26,289 nucleotides of DNA from Zygnema cylindricum (GCA_037447655.1 JBBHKE010002576.1:7501-33789), one strand, 5' to 3'; counted from the stretch's first letter, positions 7,964 to 17,408 are shown. The notes: generated from the sequence alone by a model not told the origin. Made by a program: numbers and translations.

Positions 7964-8057
7964 GTCCTAAGGTTTGTTTATGTTGATTATTCCATCAAAC
8001 CTTAGATGTTGTCCTAAGTTTTGTTCATGTTGATTTTTCCATCAAACCTTAGTTGTT
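7964..8057 (+). repeat. Two 47-bp hairpin units, 5' LTR of B
   Basis: Each unit starts GTCCTAAG and carries the inverted pair CTAAGGTTTG ... CAAACCTTAG, a 10-bp stem with a 19-base loop. The second unit has one mismatch. The 3' LTR has three units. Confidence 0.85.
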
Positions 8058-8171
8058 GTATGTTAAATGGAGGATGCATTTCAAATGATTGTTCATTGGC
8101 CTAGCGTCGCTTAGCTTTTTGCATGATAGTTTGGGTGGCTTCTACGGTCTATTTTAGACCAAAGAACAACA

Positions 8172-8186
8172 GGTTATAGGCCCACA
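8172..8186 (+). other. Primer-binding site of element B
   Basis: GGTTATAGGCCCACA follows the LTR end. It differs by one base in the core from the site of the Copia elements here, and so also fits the anticodon arm of tRNA-iMet with a mismatch. Confidence 0.65.
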
Positions 8187-9415
8187 CCCCATCTATCATA
8201 TGTTAGGTTAAGTCGAGATAGGTTATGTCACACGCATTGTAGCGGGTTAATTTTGTTTTTGTTGGTCGTATTGCAGTTATGGTTTCTGTGTACCCATGAG
8301 ATCGGCCTTATCATAGTGTTGGTATGTGCCGAGTTTAATCTTGCATCGCCCCAAGGGTTAACTTAGTGACTGTGCCGAAATGTCTACCCTCAATGAAAAT
8401 GATTTTTTTTGAGAATCGATATTTTATTTTTGGAAAATAAATGTTTATTTTTGATGAAGCATTTCGAAATGTGTAAATTTGATATTTGGTGGAAAGGACA
8501 GGAAAGTGGAGTTTTACCATTTGGTGGAAAGATGTGGAATATGAAGTTTTGACATTTGGTGAAGATTTGACATTTAGTGGAGAGATGTGGAAGGTGGAGT
8601 TTCGATGTTTGGGGGAGAGAGATCCGAAAGGTGGAGTTGCGGCACTTGGTGATAGATCCGAATTTGTGGATCTATAATTATTGGATGTTATGAGATTTTA
8701 TTTTTGGGTTGTTGGTAGTTTTCGGGAAATGTAACATTATTGGAGCTTTTGGAAATATGTGGGAAACTTAGAAAAAAGAAAAACATGGGATAAAAGATGT
8801 GGATTCTATTTTTATTTATTTTTTAATGTTTTTATTTTGTGGATTAAGTACGAGGTTTGAGAAATTTTAGAAAATTTGAAAGGTTTTTGTTTTATGGAAA
8901 TTGTTGTGGTAGTTTGAAGAATGTGGAATTTTGTAAGAAGTTCGTTTATTTCAGTAGAATTATTTCTGGGAAAATAGATTTTGATTTATGGGAAATTTTC
9001 GGATTTAATGATTAAATAAAAAAAATAAAAAAAATGAAATCTAAATATGTTTTAGTGAGGTAGGAGTTATTTAAGTGGGGATATTTTATTAGTGTGATCC
9101 TTTGGCTTTAATTCTTAGTTGATTTGTGACAGAATTGTGGGAAGTAGATTCGGATTTAGATATTGGTGAGAAAAAAAAATGTTATACTCGAAGAAAAAAA
9201 AATAAAAATATATATATATTATGTATTATGAAATCTGGATGGTATATGAAGGTAGCGGAAGCGTTGGCGAAACAAGTGGAAAATTCAGTCGGAGGCATTT
9301 GGAGGATTCAAATGGAGGAGACAGCAAGAGGTGAGAGTGGTGACAGCTGATGATGTAAATCTATGGAGTGTGACAGATGATGACGTGGCGTCATGGATTT
9401 ACGAAACTAAATATT
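8187..9415 (+). other. Internal domain of element B, no coding capacity
   Basis: AT-rich DNA with no Gag or Pol motif in any frame. Short frames at 8486-8677, 9126-9350 and 9331-9531 have no recognisable domain. Positions about 8480-8660 hold imperfect repeats around TTTGGTGGAAAG and GTGGAGTTT. A palindrome near 8420-8445 (ATTTTATTTTTGGAAAATAAAT-like) is visible. The stretch resembles the spacer of non-autonomous LARD-type elements. Confidence 0.6.
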
Positions 9416-9422
9416 CGGGGAG
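9416..9422 (+). other. Polypurine tract of element B
   Basis: CGGGGAG abuts the 3' LTR start. It is the same type as AAGGGGAG of element A. Confidence 0.75.
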
Positions 9423-10761
9423 TGTTGTTTTTGGAAGATTCATTTTTGTACATGCGTGCACTCGCGTGTTCACATACTTAGTAACCGCATGTAATATGTT
9501 GGTTCGAATGGATTTGTGGATTGGGGGGTAATTGTACGGATGAATTTAAAGTGACGTAAAGTACAAATTGAGTGATGCGAAGAAGCATACGAATAATACG
9601 GAATGCAAAATAGAATTGGACGGCGGATCGCTTCGCGATTCTATTTGAAATATTCGAAGGATTTGAAAAGTACGCCGGCCATACGAAACATAATGCGACA
9701 GACCGCATTTAATAAATGTGACGCCGCCAGTACAGAGCGATGTATTTGATAGGTCTACTTTAAATTTGGCACATGAGATTTACGGCGAAGTACGTGGTTT
9801 CATACGAACAGGATTTGGATAGTACGGTTTGATTTCGGCAGTGGTTCGAGTTACACGTGGAGGGTGGACGACGTCCGCCGATATTTTCAAGGGATCTCAT
9901 TATTTTTTAATGAGGTATTATTAAGTGGACCGCACATATGCGATGTCAGTTCATTGCTCGGTATTGTCCACAAGTGACTAAGCAAGCTGTCATTTAGCGA
10001 TTGGATTTTGCGGACGCGTCGGTGTAATTATTTGAAACAACATTGTCTTGTCTTATGTGTAATAATTATTTAGTATTGATTATGTCGGTTTTTGTTTAGG
10101 TGATCATTTAGGGTTTCGGCAATTTAATTTGTGTGTATGTAGTGTCGTACTCTTATGATTGGCCGACTCTCAGGTGTACACTTACTGTTAGGATTATTTG
10201 TCGTAATAGGTTTTCATGGTGTAATACTACTTAGTGGAAGTTACGTTGGTTATTTTGACATGTAGCGATTCGTTGACAGCTCACAAGTGTATACATGGGA
10301 ATGAGCTTTGTTAGGAATAAATCATCAATGCTTAGCATGAAAAGTAAGGACCAAAGATGTAGACTTTTAGGGTTGGCGATTAGGTCATGCATTTAAATGA
10401 TACATTTATCATCTGATTATACTTTTGTTTATATGTGATGCATTCATTTATTATTATATATATGTGTTAATTTTATGTTTGTTTGATATGCATTATTTAT
10501 GCATTTGTCATAGGGTTTGCTTATGTTGATTATTCCATCAAACCTTAGATGTTGTCCTAAGGTTTGTTTATGTTGATTATTCCATCAAATTTTAGATGTT
10601 GTCCTAAGGTTTGTTTATGTTGATTTTTCTATCAAACCTTAGTTGTTGTATGTTAAATGGAGGATGCATTTCAGATGATTGTTCATTGGCCTAGCTTCGC
10701 TTAGCTTTTTGCATGATAGTTTGGGTGGCTTCGGCGGTCTATTATAGACCAAAGAACAACA
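9423..10761 (+). repeat. 3' LTR of element B
   Basis: At 1339 bp this LTR has no insertion and shows the empty target site of C2. It differs from the 5' LTR by scattered substitutions, a gap near 10145, and one extra 47-bp hairpin unit. The GGTGGAC-GAC-GTCCGCC hairpin near 9864 keeps pairing through a G-T pair. Confidence 0.92.
10507..10647 (+). repeat. Three 47-bp hairpin units, 3' LTR of B
   Basis: Units start at 10507, 10554 and 10601, an exact 47-bp period. The middle one has two C-to-T changes in its stem, both leaving G-T pairs. The unit count differs from the 5' LTR (two). Confidence 0.85.
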
Positions 10762-10766
10762 ATACC
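10762..10766. repeat. Target-site duplication of element B, right copy
   Basis: ATACC follows the 3' LTR. Beyond it the GYDES...RVYDLKKRD region of pol from A continues. Confidence 0.92.
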
Positions 10767-11800
10767 GAGTGTATGACTTAAAAAAGAGAGATATAATTTT
10801 GGCAAAAACACATAGTGGTGATGAATGAAGAGAAGTCCATTATCCATTCAAATATAATAAGGAAGTTAAAATCAGATTTGAAAAGGATCAGTTTTTTGAC
10901 TTTGACTTTGAACATGAAGAGAAGGAAGGGGGAGAAAAAGAAAAATCTGCAGATCTACCAAAGGAGAAGGAGGAAAGGACAACATCTGAGGCAACGCCAC
11001 AATACGAAGTGGAAACCGATGACGTACTTGATGATACACCAGAATTGGAAGATAGGGGAGCTGAAAATCTCCCTAAACGAAACCCAAGGATGCCTTCCAT
11101 ATCGACGTCTGATTTTGAAGGGGGATGAAGAACGAGTAAACGACTTCAAGAAAGACAAGTAAAAAACCAACTCACAAAGATGTCTCACCCACATGAACCT
11201 AAAACATACTTAGAGGCCATAAACAATCCAGAAAGTAGCCTGTGGATCACAGCTATAAATGAAGAAATGGCCTCTATCATGGAAGCCAATACATGGGAGT
11301 TGGTAGATTGTCCACCGGATCGAAAACCGATCGGATGTAAGTGGGTTTTCAAACTTAAATTAAACCTGGATAATACCATTTAGAGGTACAAAGCTAGGTT
11401 AGTTGCAAAAGGATATACTCAAAAAGAGGGGATAGACTACGAAGAAACCTTTGCACCTGTAGTCTGATTTCCAATTGTTAGAATCCTTTTAAGTATAGCC
11501 GCAGTAGAGGATATGGAAATACACCAGATGGATATTAAAACGACATTTTTGAACGGAGAGTTGGAAGAAGAAATTTACATGAGGAAACCGGAAGGATTCG
11601 TGGAAAGTGGGGAAGAAAACAAAGTTTGCAAACTGATGAAATCACTCTATGGGCTTAAGCAAACCCCGCGACAGTGGAATATAAAGCTCGACGAATGTTT
11701 GGGGTATGTCACAATTAGTTCAGATCACTCTATATACTTATTTGAGAATGAGGATGGATTGATATATATTGCTATTTATGTGGATGATTTGTTGGTCTAA
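10767..11800 (+). pseudogene. rt: Integrase C-terminus and reverse transcriptase of element A, broken
   Basis: From 10767 the pol frame resumes (RVYDLKKRDIILA), with a stop near 10824. It passes an acidic linker and an NPRMPS block, then enters reverse transcriptase: EAINNPES, WELVDCPPDRKPIGCKWVFK, a stop near 11382, then ARLVAKGYTQKEGIDYEETFAPVV. The 95-codon stretch 11513-11800 holds HQMDIKTTFLNGELEEEIYM, SLYGLKQ and the catalytic YVDD (11777-11788). A TAA follows at 11798. Most landmarks of Copia reverse transcriptase are readable, but at least four nonsense or frame changes make it dead. Confidence 0.9.
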
Positions 11801-12770
11801 AGCAAGTTCTTAGAAAAATTTAACAAACTAAAACGGGATCTTAAAAGCCGCTTTGACATGAAAGATCTCGGCGAAGCAATGTACATTTTGGGAATTCAAA
11901 TGGAGAGAGATAGAGGGAATAGGATTCTAATACTCACTCAGAAAGAAACAATTGGTATTATGCCAGAAAATTTTCAAATGGAGAAGGCTTACGGATGTAC
12001 TACTCCCATGGATTTGAAGAAAGTGTGTGAGGGGAGTGAAGAGGGAGGAATATTGATCATTAATGATGAGATAGATGAGATAGAAAGAAGATATATGGAA
12101 AATATCCCTTATCGGCATATTGTAGGCAGTTTAATGTATTTTATCAATTGTACCCGGCCGGATATAGCTGCAGCCGTAGGAGTCTTCAGCAAGAGTCTAA
12201 ATGAAGCAAGAAAGAGAGATTGGGAGGCTGCCAAAGGGTGATGGGGTATCTGGTGGAGACAAGGGAATTGTGGTTGCATTTGGGAGGGGAGCACACTGAC
12301 ATCACAACCAGGGTGATGCCAATTGTAGAGATGTGCCTTTAAGGCGGTGTACGACTGGATATGTGTTGCAAATTGGATCTTGTGCATGCTGTTGGAGTAG
12401 CAAGCAACAGAAAGTAGTTGCTCAGTCCACTATGGAGGCTGAATACATGGCTTCTTGTGCTGCCACCAAAGAATTAATGTGGGTGAAATCTCTTCTTGAA
12501 GAACTTGCGTTCATGAAGATCGGAACTGAGAATGTTTTCTGTGATAATCAAGCTGTTATCTCTATTGAAGCTAATCCGAGACATCACTTCAAAGCTAAGC
12601 ATATGTATATTAGACTAAGCTTTGTCAGAGAGAAGGTTGAAAATAAAATTATTAAACTGGTTAATAAAACTGATAAAGAAATGATTGTAGACATGATGAC
12701 AAAACGAGTAACTTCCCCTAAGTTGATTTATTGCAGAGAAAACTGTGGATTAAAATTGAAAAGTGACTAA
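11801..12770 (+). pseudogene. rh: Reverse transcriptase end and RNase H of element A, broken
   Basis: The stretch 11858-12241 has RFDMKDLGEAMYILGIQ and YRHIVGSLMYFINCTRPDI, the usual thumb/connection blocks. A frameshift lies near 12240. RNase H follows from about 12315: the first acidic block GDANC, then STMEAEYMASCAATKE with the catalytic Glu (about 12427), and CDNQAV with the catalytic Asp (about 12541). It closes at TAA 12768-12770 and is directly followed by the polypurine tract. The catalytic residues of RNase H seem present. The damage is mainly the lost connection to the upstream frame. Confidence 0.9.
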
Positions 12771-12775
12771 GAATT

Positions 12776-12783
12776 AAGGGGAG
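12776..12783 (+). other. Polypurine tract of element A
   Basis: AAGGGGAG stands directly before the 3' LTR start TGTTGAAAAG, six bases after the stop codon of pol. Confidence 0.85.
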
Positions 12784-13684
12784 TGTTGAAAAGAGGTAAT
12801 TAATAGTTCACTTCTATATTTTAGTTAGAATATAAATAGAGAGAAAGAGAGGACCAAAGGCACGCCATGGGTGCCACGTCATTTAGAAGGAGGCAGAATG
12901 AAATAGAAGGTTTTTTATTATTTGTAGCAAAATACTGCCTCTGGCCGGATTTGAACCGGGGTCTACGAACTACTAGTTAGACCTAAGCCTTATCCATTAA
13001 GGCACTAGCGAAACAACATACATACTACGTTTCACGCATATTCATATATTTATTCAACGGACTAATTTACAGCAAACTACCGAAAACACGCATTAATCAA
13101 TTCATGCCTGGAAGCGAATCGAAGCCGCATAAATACAAATGATCGGACGGCCACAATTGCAACCGCCACCCGCAATAAACTTTCAGAGGCCTTTGGGGAT
13201 AGCATCACGCGAGGCCACGTGGCACCATACTATTGGATACTGAAGAAGATGGGAGGAGGAACCATGGCTCCCGTTTTGATAGGCGTCACTTTGAAAGCCA
13301 TGTCGTACAATGGCCGTACAATAAGTATATTGCCTAGTGTACCTTCTTGTACTATATAGTGTTTCTATTGGACTAGGGGTTAGTAGTAGGCAGTCGTAAG
13401 TAGGGAGACCAGGACTTAGTTAAATTTAGGTAGCTCTCTCTAAGAGAGATTGTAACTATAAAGGTCATCTTTGACCAACCATAACTTACTGTCAGGGAGC
13501 AAATTTAGTGATTTTTTTTGCGTTTGACTCAGGAGAGTCCATTCCACACAGGGGTAAGAGTGGTCAAAATATTTGTGTGCTTAGGTGGCACTTATTCAGC
13601 GGGAAAGTAGAAGGGGCAAATATTATCCTAGAGGCGTTACATAGGCTGCTCATTCTCTAGGTCAATGGAGACCACAGAATTGCA
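12784..13684 (+). repeat. 3' LTR of element A
   Basis: At 901 bp it is collinear with the 5' LTR: tRNA-Arg-like module (about 12938-13016, minus), G-box near 13214, GTAC cluster with CTATATAG (13352-13359), and leader. Several leader stems are decayed here (CCACACAGGGGTAAG). At its end ATGGAGACCACAGAATTGCA keeps the short start frame open, unlike the 5' copy. GCTAC follows at 13685-13689. Confidence 0.93.
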
Positions 13685-13689
13685 GCTAC

Positions 13690-13855
13690 GCTGCGTTAGT
13701 TCAACATCGGACCGCAGTAGGAATACAAAGTGCAGCGTGTACTACTATACTGCCATGCTGCGCTAATTCGACATTGCAGCCCAGTACGATTAGAATATGC
13801 AGTCTGTACTGGTATGCTGCCATGCTACGCTATTTCGACATCGCAGCCCTAGTAG
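13690..13855. repeat. 67-bp tandem repeat, right part
   Basis: Units start at 13690 and 13757, and a partial one at 13824. Each begins GCTRCGCT, then TTCGACAT or TTCAACAT, then GCAG. The end of a further unit lies at about 1035-1060, so the array was split by the insertion of A. It probably belongs to the internal domain of B'. Confidence 0.7.
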
Positions 13856-13869
13856 CTGCTCCTTTTCAC

Positions 13870-14524
13870 CCTGAACTTCCTCCTCCCAACCTCATCTAAT
13901 GAGACTAAAGCTTTCAAATTCAACAGTTCCCGCATTCCATGGAGATGCTTTAGGCCAATGTGATTTTGCCACGTGTCATTTGACGTGGCGATGACCGAAA
14001 ACCGCGAAAGAGTCCATTTCGCGATCTCGGCATCTATCACGGCCGTTCGATCTAGATCGTCAATTAATTATAGCTGTCAAAATTAGCATGGTATTTGTTT
14101 CGCGGTCGAAACAAATGCGCGATATTCATTTTATGGAGTACCATACGCCGAAGAATACATAATTGTGTCTATTTGTACAAAAATGTTCACTCTGTAAAAC
14201 AAACTTAGTATGCGTATAGCAATTTAAATACATCAAACCCTACATGTACGGCCGAATCCTAGACTAATAGGATATAGCTACCACCTATGGTGGACTTGAC
14301 ATATGATGCGAGGATAAAATCACGGTTTGTCAAGTATATTTTGGCAAATCTACCAAATCTACCACTTGTCTCTCTATCTTCAGCGGCATTGGCGACCATG
14401 AGCTCTGGCATCCTTCTAGACCTCTGGTGTGACAGGTGTGAAGTGAAAAGAGGAGTTAGAGGCAGACTTCCTCGGCTTCTTTTCTACATTATATTTTAGA
14501 CCTAGAAAATACAAAAAATAACCA
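13870..14524 (-). mobile_element. LTR fragment J (minus strand)
   Basis: Read on the minus strand from 14524 (TGGTTATTTTTTG), the sequence TATTTTCTAGGTCTAAAAT matches the LTR starts of C, E and K. Further along are a tRNA-like module (14233-14340 on plus, with GACTAATAGGATATAGC and GAGGATAAAATC) and G-box-like ACACGTGGC and CCACGTCA motifs near 13970. Promoter, leader and LTR end are missing. The left border near 13870 is uncertain. The open stretches at 14287-14499 and 13849-14040 have no motif. Confidence 0.6.
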
Positions 14525-14529
14525 TTAAT

Positions 14530-14823
14530 ATCTACATTGTACAAAAGGTCAACTTTGACCCTTCCTAACTTACCGCTCAAGGGAGCAAATTCGGAGATAC
14601 TTTTTGCTATTGACCTAGGGGAGTCTACTCAGGGGAGCAAATTCAAAGATTTTTTTTTGCTATCGACTCAAGGGAGTCTTATCTTTACAATGGTGAAGTT
14701 GGTCAAAGTTTTTATCTGTTAGAGTGACAGTTATTCTTGTGGAAACTCAAATGGATCACGGTTATCCTATGGGCTTCGAGTAAGCTGCCTACCCTGAGGA
14801 CCAATAGAGGTCTCAAAGTTGCA
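14530..14823 (+). mobile_element. LTR end (leader part) of element D
   Basis: From about 14530 the sequence matches the leader region of the E LTR (ACAAAAGGTCAACTTTGACC, then the GAGC, GAGTC stem-loops). It runs to TTGCA at 14823, followed by a primer-binding site. The U3 part is missing and replaced by fragment J. The ATGGAG of the other families reads ATAGAG here. Confidence 0.75.
14576..14680 (+). repeat. 52-bp duplication of the leader stem-loop module in D
   Basis: Two copies start at 14576 and 14628. Each carries a GGGAGC arm, the AAATTC...TTTTTGC linker and a GACYT/CAAGGGGAGTC-type stem. Other families have one copy, so D gained one by tandem duplication. Confidence 0.7.
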
Positions 14824-14838
14824 GGTTATGGGCCCACC
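14824..14838 (+). other. Primer-binding site of element D
   Basis: GGTTATGGGCCCACC, identical to that of A and F, stands directly after the LTR end TTGCA. Confidence 0.8.
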
Positions 14839-15766
14839 CTCTACGGTGCCCATATTTAATGGAACAGGCTTCATATACTAGGAAAGTATAATGACAAGGG
14901 CTCTATGTGAAAAGAGGTTTTAGGGAATAGTAAGTGGACGTGTGAGGCGTCCATCTAGTTCAGTCATTCCTCCAAGGTTTGGGGGAAGCATGTTTACCAG
15001 AAAAGCAGATCCAACTCCACCAAAGGATTCGGAGGACGGGGAGAGCATTTTGATGGAAAAAGGTAGAGACAAAAGTTCAGCCATTCCTCCAAGGTTAAGG
15101 GGAAGCATGTTTACCAAAAAAAGCAAATCCAGCTCCACCAAAGGATTCGGAGGACGGGGAGAGCATTTTGATGGAAAAAGGTAGAGACAAAAAGACACTT
15201 ACACCGATTGCAACACCTATCACAACTCGTTCAGCGTTGATGTCACCTTTTCCGAGTAATGCGGAGAATGATGTTGATACTTGGGACTACAACAATATGG
15301 CGGCAAAACACTTCATTCTCTGCAATCTTACTCAAGGACATGAATCTCCTCATTTGCACGTGGAAAGGGCATTCGATCTGTGGATTGCCCTCATAGAGAT
15401 GTACCGGAGTGGTACTATTTAGCAACAACAATTGTTTGATCAAAAGATAGATGCATATGCATACAAAGGGGGAAAAATGCGAGACTTTTGTAACCCTTTT
15501 CATGGAACTAGAGAGTGTTGGTCTGGTGGAAACAGAAAAGATGAAGGTTAACTGCTTGCTCATAAAGTAACTCGATAATTATGAAAACATAGTCAAACGT
15601 GTGCAAGATTTGTCGGACACCAGTTGGATTTGGAATTCTTGGTAGGGATGATTCTCGTCTGAGAGAATACAATTGAGATCCAATGGGGGGGGGGAAGAGT
15701 GGACAAGCTTTTGCAACAAGAATTGATTGGAGGAACAAGGGTCCAAAAAAATTAGTAGGAAACTAT
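14830..15766 (+). pseudogene. gag: gag of element D, broken
   Basis: The N-terminus matches the other Gags (MGPPS, VPIFNGTGFI), with an in-frame TAG where a Trp is expected. A 39-codon segment is duplicated (14957-15190). The 84-codon open stretch 15168-15422 has WDYNNMAAKHFILCNLTQ and LWIALIEMYRSGTI, both typical of Copia Gag, and ends in TAG. A shifted continuation has YAYKGGKMRDFCN and RVQDLSDTSW. The element is cut at 15766 by the LTR of E. No zinc knuckle is left in the window. Confidence 0.8.
14957..15190 (+). repeat. 117-bp in-frame tandem duplication in gag of D
   Basis: Copies lie at 14957-15073 and 15074-15190, about 93% alike by eye. The unit is 39 codons, so the Gag frame is kept. 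Neither A nor F has it. Confidence 0.88.
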
Positions 15767-16951
15767 TGCTGAAATTCAAGTATTTTCTAGGTCTAGAGAT
15801 TGTAAAACAATAGGCAAAAAGGAGACACGGACAACCTGCCTCTAACTCTTCTCTCAAGTCCCCACACTTGTCCAAGTCACTGAAGACTAGAGGAGGAGTT
15901 AGAGCCTTGGGTGCCTAGGCTGTCCAAAGAGGACAGGGAGGCCAATCTTGATAGAGTTACAAAATGTTTGACGGACCAAAGATTTGATCCTGGTACATGC
16001 CGTCCACCAGAGTAGCAGTTAGCTTTATCCTATAAGTGTAAGATCGGTGCTAGGGTACATGGAGTTTGACAAATACATAAATAGTTACAAGCGGACTAGT
16101 TCGTTTAACGGGAAATAGATACGTAGTGGACAGATACAATTTATATACTACAAAGTACGATTTTATGTATTGTATGAAACGGATACCACGCATTTGATTC
16201 GACCGCGAAAAATATACCGTGTGTCTATTTTCAACGGCTATTAACATATCTGGTTTTGATCAGACGCCCACGATAGGCGCCACGATCATGGAATATGTAC
16301 ATTTGGCGTTTAACGGTCATCGCCATGTCTAGGGACACGTGGCGCGTCAACATTGGGTTACAACAAATCCGGAGATTACGGAAACAAATTTGGATATGAC
16401 ATGTGTTAACATTTCGGCCATGTTGTACGATGGCCATACAAAAAGTACACCGGCACCTGTACATTTATGTGCAACACTGTAATGTGATTGGTGTCGTACG
16501 TCAGTAGATAGAGTTTAGTGAGAGAGATAGGACTTAGAAAATTTAGTAGGTAGCCGCCTCTCTTCGAGAGAGCTCCTATACAAAAGGTCAACTTTGACCC
16601 TCCATAACTAACCGCTCACGGGAGCAAATTCAGTGATTCTTTTTGCTGCGGACTCGGGTAAGTCCAAGCTACACAAGGGTTTAGTCGGTCAGAGTGTTTG
16701 CTTGCCAGGGGGGCTGCATTTCTAAGGGAAAGTTAAAGTGGGTGAATGTGTCCAAATGTCATATTCTAACTTTACATTCTGTGGTGGAACTGAGCACATA
16801 GAAAGTCTTATTACACTAGGGTGAAATGTAATGGGGTTTTGATTGTCAAGGGGTCAATCATTTGGGTTATAAAAACTTGGAGTCGGCACTACCTAGATAA
16901 GTTTCTTGTGAGCTGCTTGCTCTAAGGACCAATGGAGGTCTCAAAGTTTCA
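15767..16951 (+). mobile_element. LTR of element E
   Basis: It starts TGCTGAAATTCAAG and ends AAAGTTTCA, directly before a primer-binding site, giving 1185 bp. Inside are TATTTTCTAGGTCT, the U3 motif CTTGTCCAAGTCACTGA, one tRNA-like module (about 15970-16060, minus), a G-box-like ACACGTGGCG near 16336, three GTAC motifs (about 16424-16465), and leader stems. The leader stems are CTCTC-TTC-GAGAG, GGTCAA-C-TTTGACC and GCTC-ACGG-GAGC. The possible left duplication is ACTAT (15762-15766). Its partner is not in the window. Confidence 0.85.
15970..16060 (-). other. tRNA-like module in the E LTR, antisense
   Basis: On the minus strand an ACTTATAGGATAAAGC block (A-box-like) is followed by ACCAGGATCAAATC (B-box-like). 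It corresponds to the second module of family C. Confidence 0.4.
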
Positions 16952-17208
16952 GGTTATGGGCACACCATCTAGGGTGTCTATGTTTGATGGAACAAACTTC
17001 AGTTATGGGGAGTTTATGATTGAGGGATTCCTTTTAGAAAAGCACTTATGGGAAATTTTTCGGGACAAGTGAGGTGTCCACCACCGGGTTTTCGTGGAAC
17101 TCACTACGAAGATTCATCCGAGGCTTCCTAGAAAACAAACCAACGTTTAGATGCAACGGAAGGTGAAGGGAAAATCATTGCCATGGAAAAGGGAAAAGGG
17201 GAGAAGGG
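16932..17208 (+). pseudogene. gag: gag N-terminus of element E, starting inside the LTR
   Basis: ATGGAG at 16932 opens a frame that crosses the LTR end and the primer-binding site GGTTATGGGCACACC (16952-16966). It continues into Gag (VMGTPSRVSMFDGTNFSYG) until TGA near 17067, with no stop before it. This copy therefore shows the start in the LTR and gag as one open frame. The rest (CPPPGFRGTH-like, MEKGKGEKG) matches A, with a further stop near 17129. It is cut at 17208 by element F. Confidence 0.8.
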
Positions 17209-17388
17209 TGTTAAAATTACTAGATTTATTAAGTATTTTTTAGGGCTGAATAGTTGAGTAGAAAAAGAAAGGAAAAATGCAGACAATTTATCTCCACCTC
17301 TTTCCTTTCCCCCATGCTTGTTGTAGTCAGTGAAGGAGAGAGAGAGTAGTGGAGGCATGGCTGTCTCAGCCCCATTAAGCAGGACTAA

Positions 17389-17408
17389 AGAGTGACTTAA
17401 GTCACTCT
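17389..17408. repeat. Perfect 20-bp palindrome in the F LTR
   Basis: AGAGTGACTT followed directly by its exact reverse complement. It is not found at the matching place in the other LTRs here. Confidence 0.9.

Larger units (their letters stand above)
5622..8171 (+). repeat. 5' LTR of element B (split by C2)
   Basis: The two parts, 5622-6429 and 7672-8171 (with GTTTT duplicated), make an LTR of about 1308 bp. It contains a 7-bp hairpin GGCGGAC-GAC-GTCCGCC near 6062, two 47-bp hairpin units (7964-8057), and a terminal hairpin GGTCTA-TTT-TAGACC just before its end. No coding sequence is seen. The 110-residue minus frame at 5639-5971 has no motif and lies in LTR sequence. Confidence 0.9.
5622..10761 (+). 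mobile_element. Element B: non-coding (non-autonomous) LTR retrotransposon inserted in pol of A
   Basis: It has a 5' LTR (5622-8171, holding solo LTR C2) and a 3' LTR (9423-10761). Both start TGTTG and end AACAACA, and the element is flanked by ATACC. The internal part is only 1251 bp and codes for nothing recognisable. Just inside the 5' LTR is GGTTATAGGCCCAC, close to the primer-binding site of the Copia elements here. Just before the 3' LTR is a purine tract CGGGGAG like that of A. These features and the 5-bp duplication suggest that Copia enzymes move it in trans. Without C2 it is about 3.9 kb. Confidence 0.88.
1061..13684 (+). mobile_element. Element A: complete, decayed Ty1/Copia retrotransposon with nested insertions
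   Basis: Element A has two ~902-bp LTRs (1061-1962 and 12784-13684) that are alike over their whole length, by eye about 90% or more. Both start TG and end CA, and the element is flanked by GCTAC repeats. In order it holds a primer-binding site, gag, protease, integrase, reverse transcriptase, RNase H and a polypurine tract, which is the Copia order. Two later insertions split it: solo LTR C1 (2029-3263) and element B (5622-10761). Without them and their duplicated target bases it is about 6239 bp. Stops, frameshifts and an altered protease active site show it is no longer autonomous. Confidence 0.93.

Noticed and set aside
10815-11194. A host gene near 10.8-11.2 kb
   Set aside because: The frames overlap the acidic linker between integrase and reverse transcriptase of A and resume at its target-site repeat.
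13690-13855. CRISPR or satellite array
   Set aside because: There are only about three units of 67 bp, without distinct spacers, in a plant-type retrotransposon setting. It fits the internal repeat of an LTR element.
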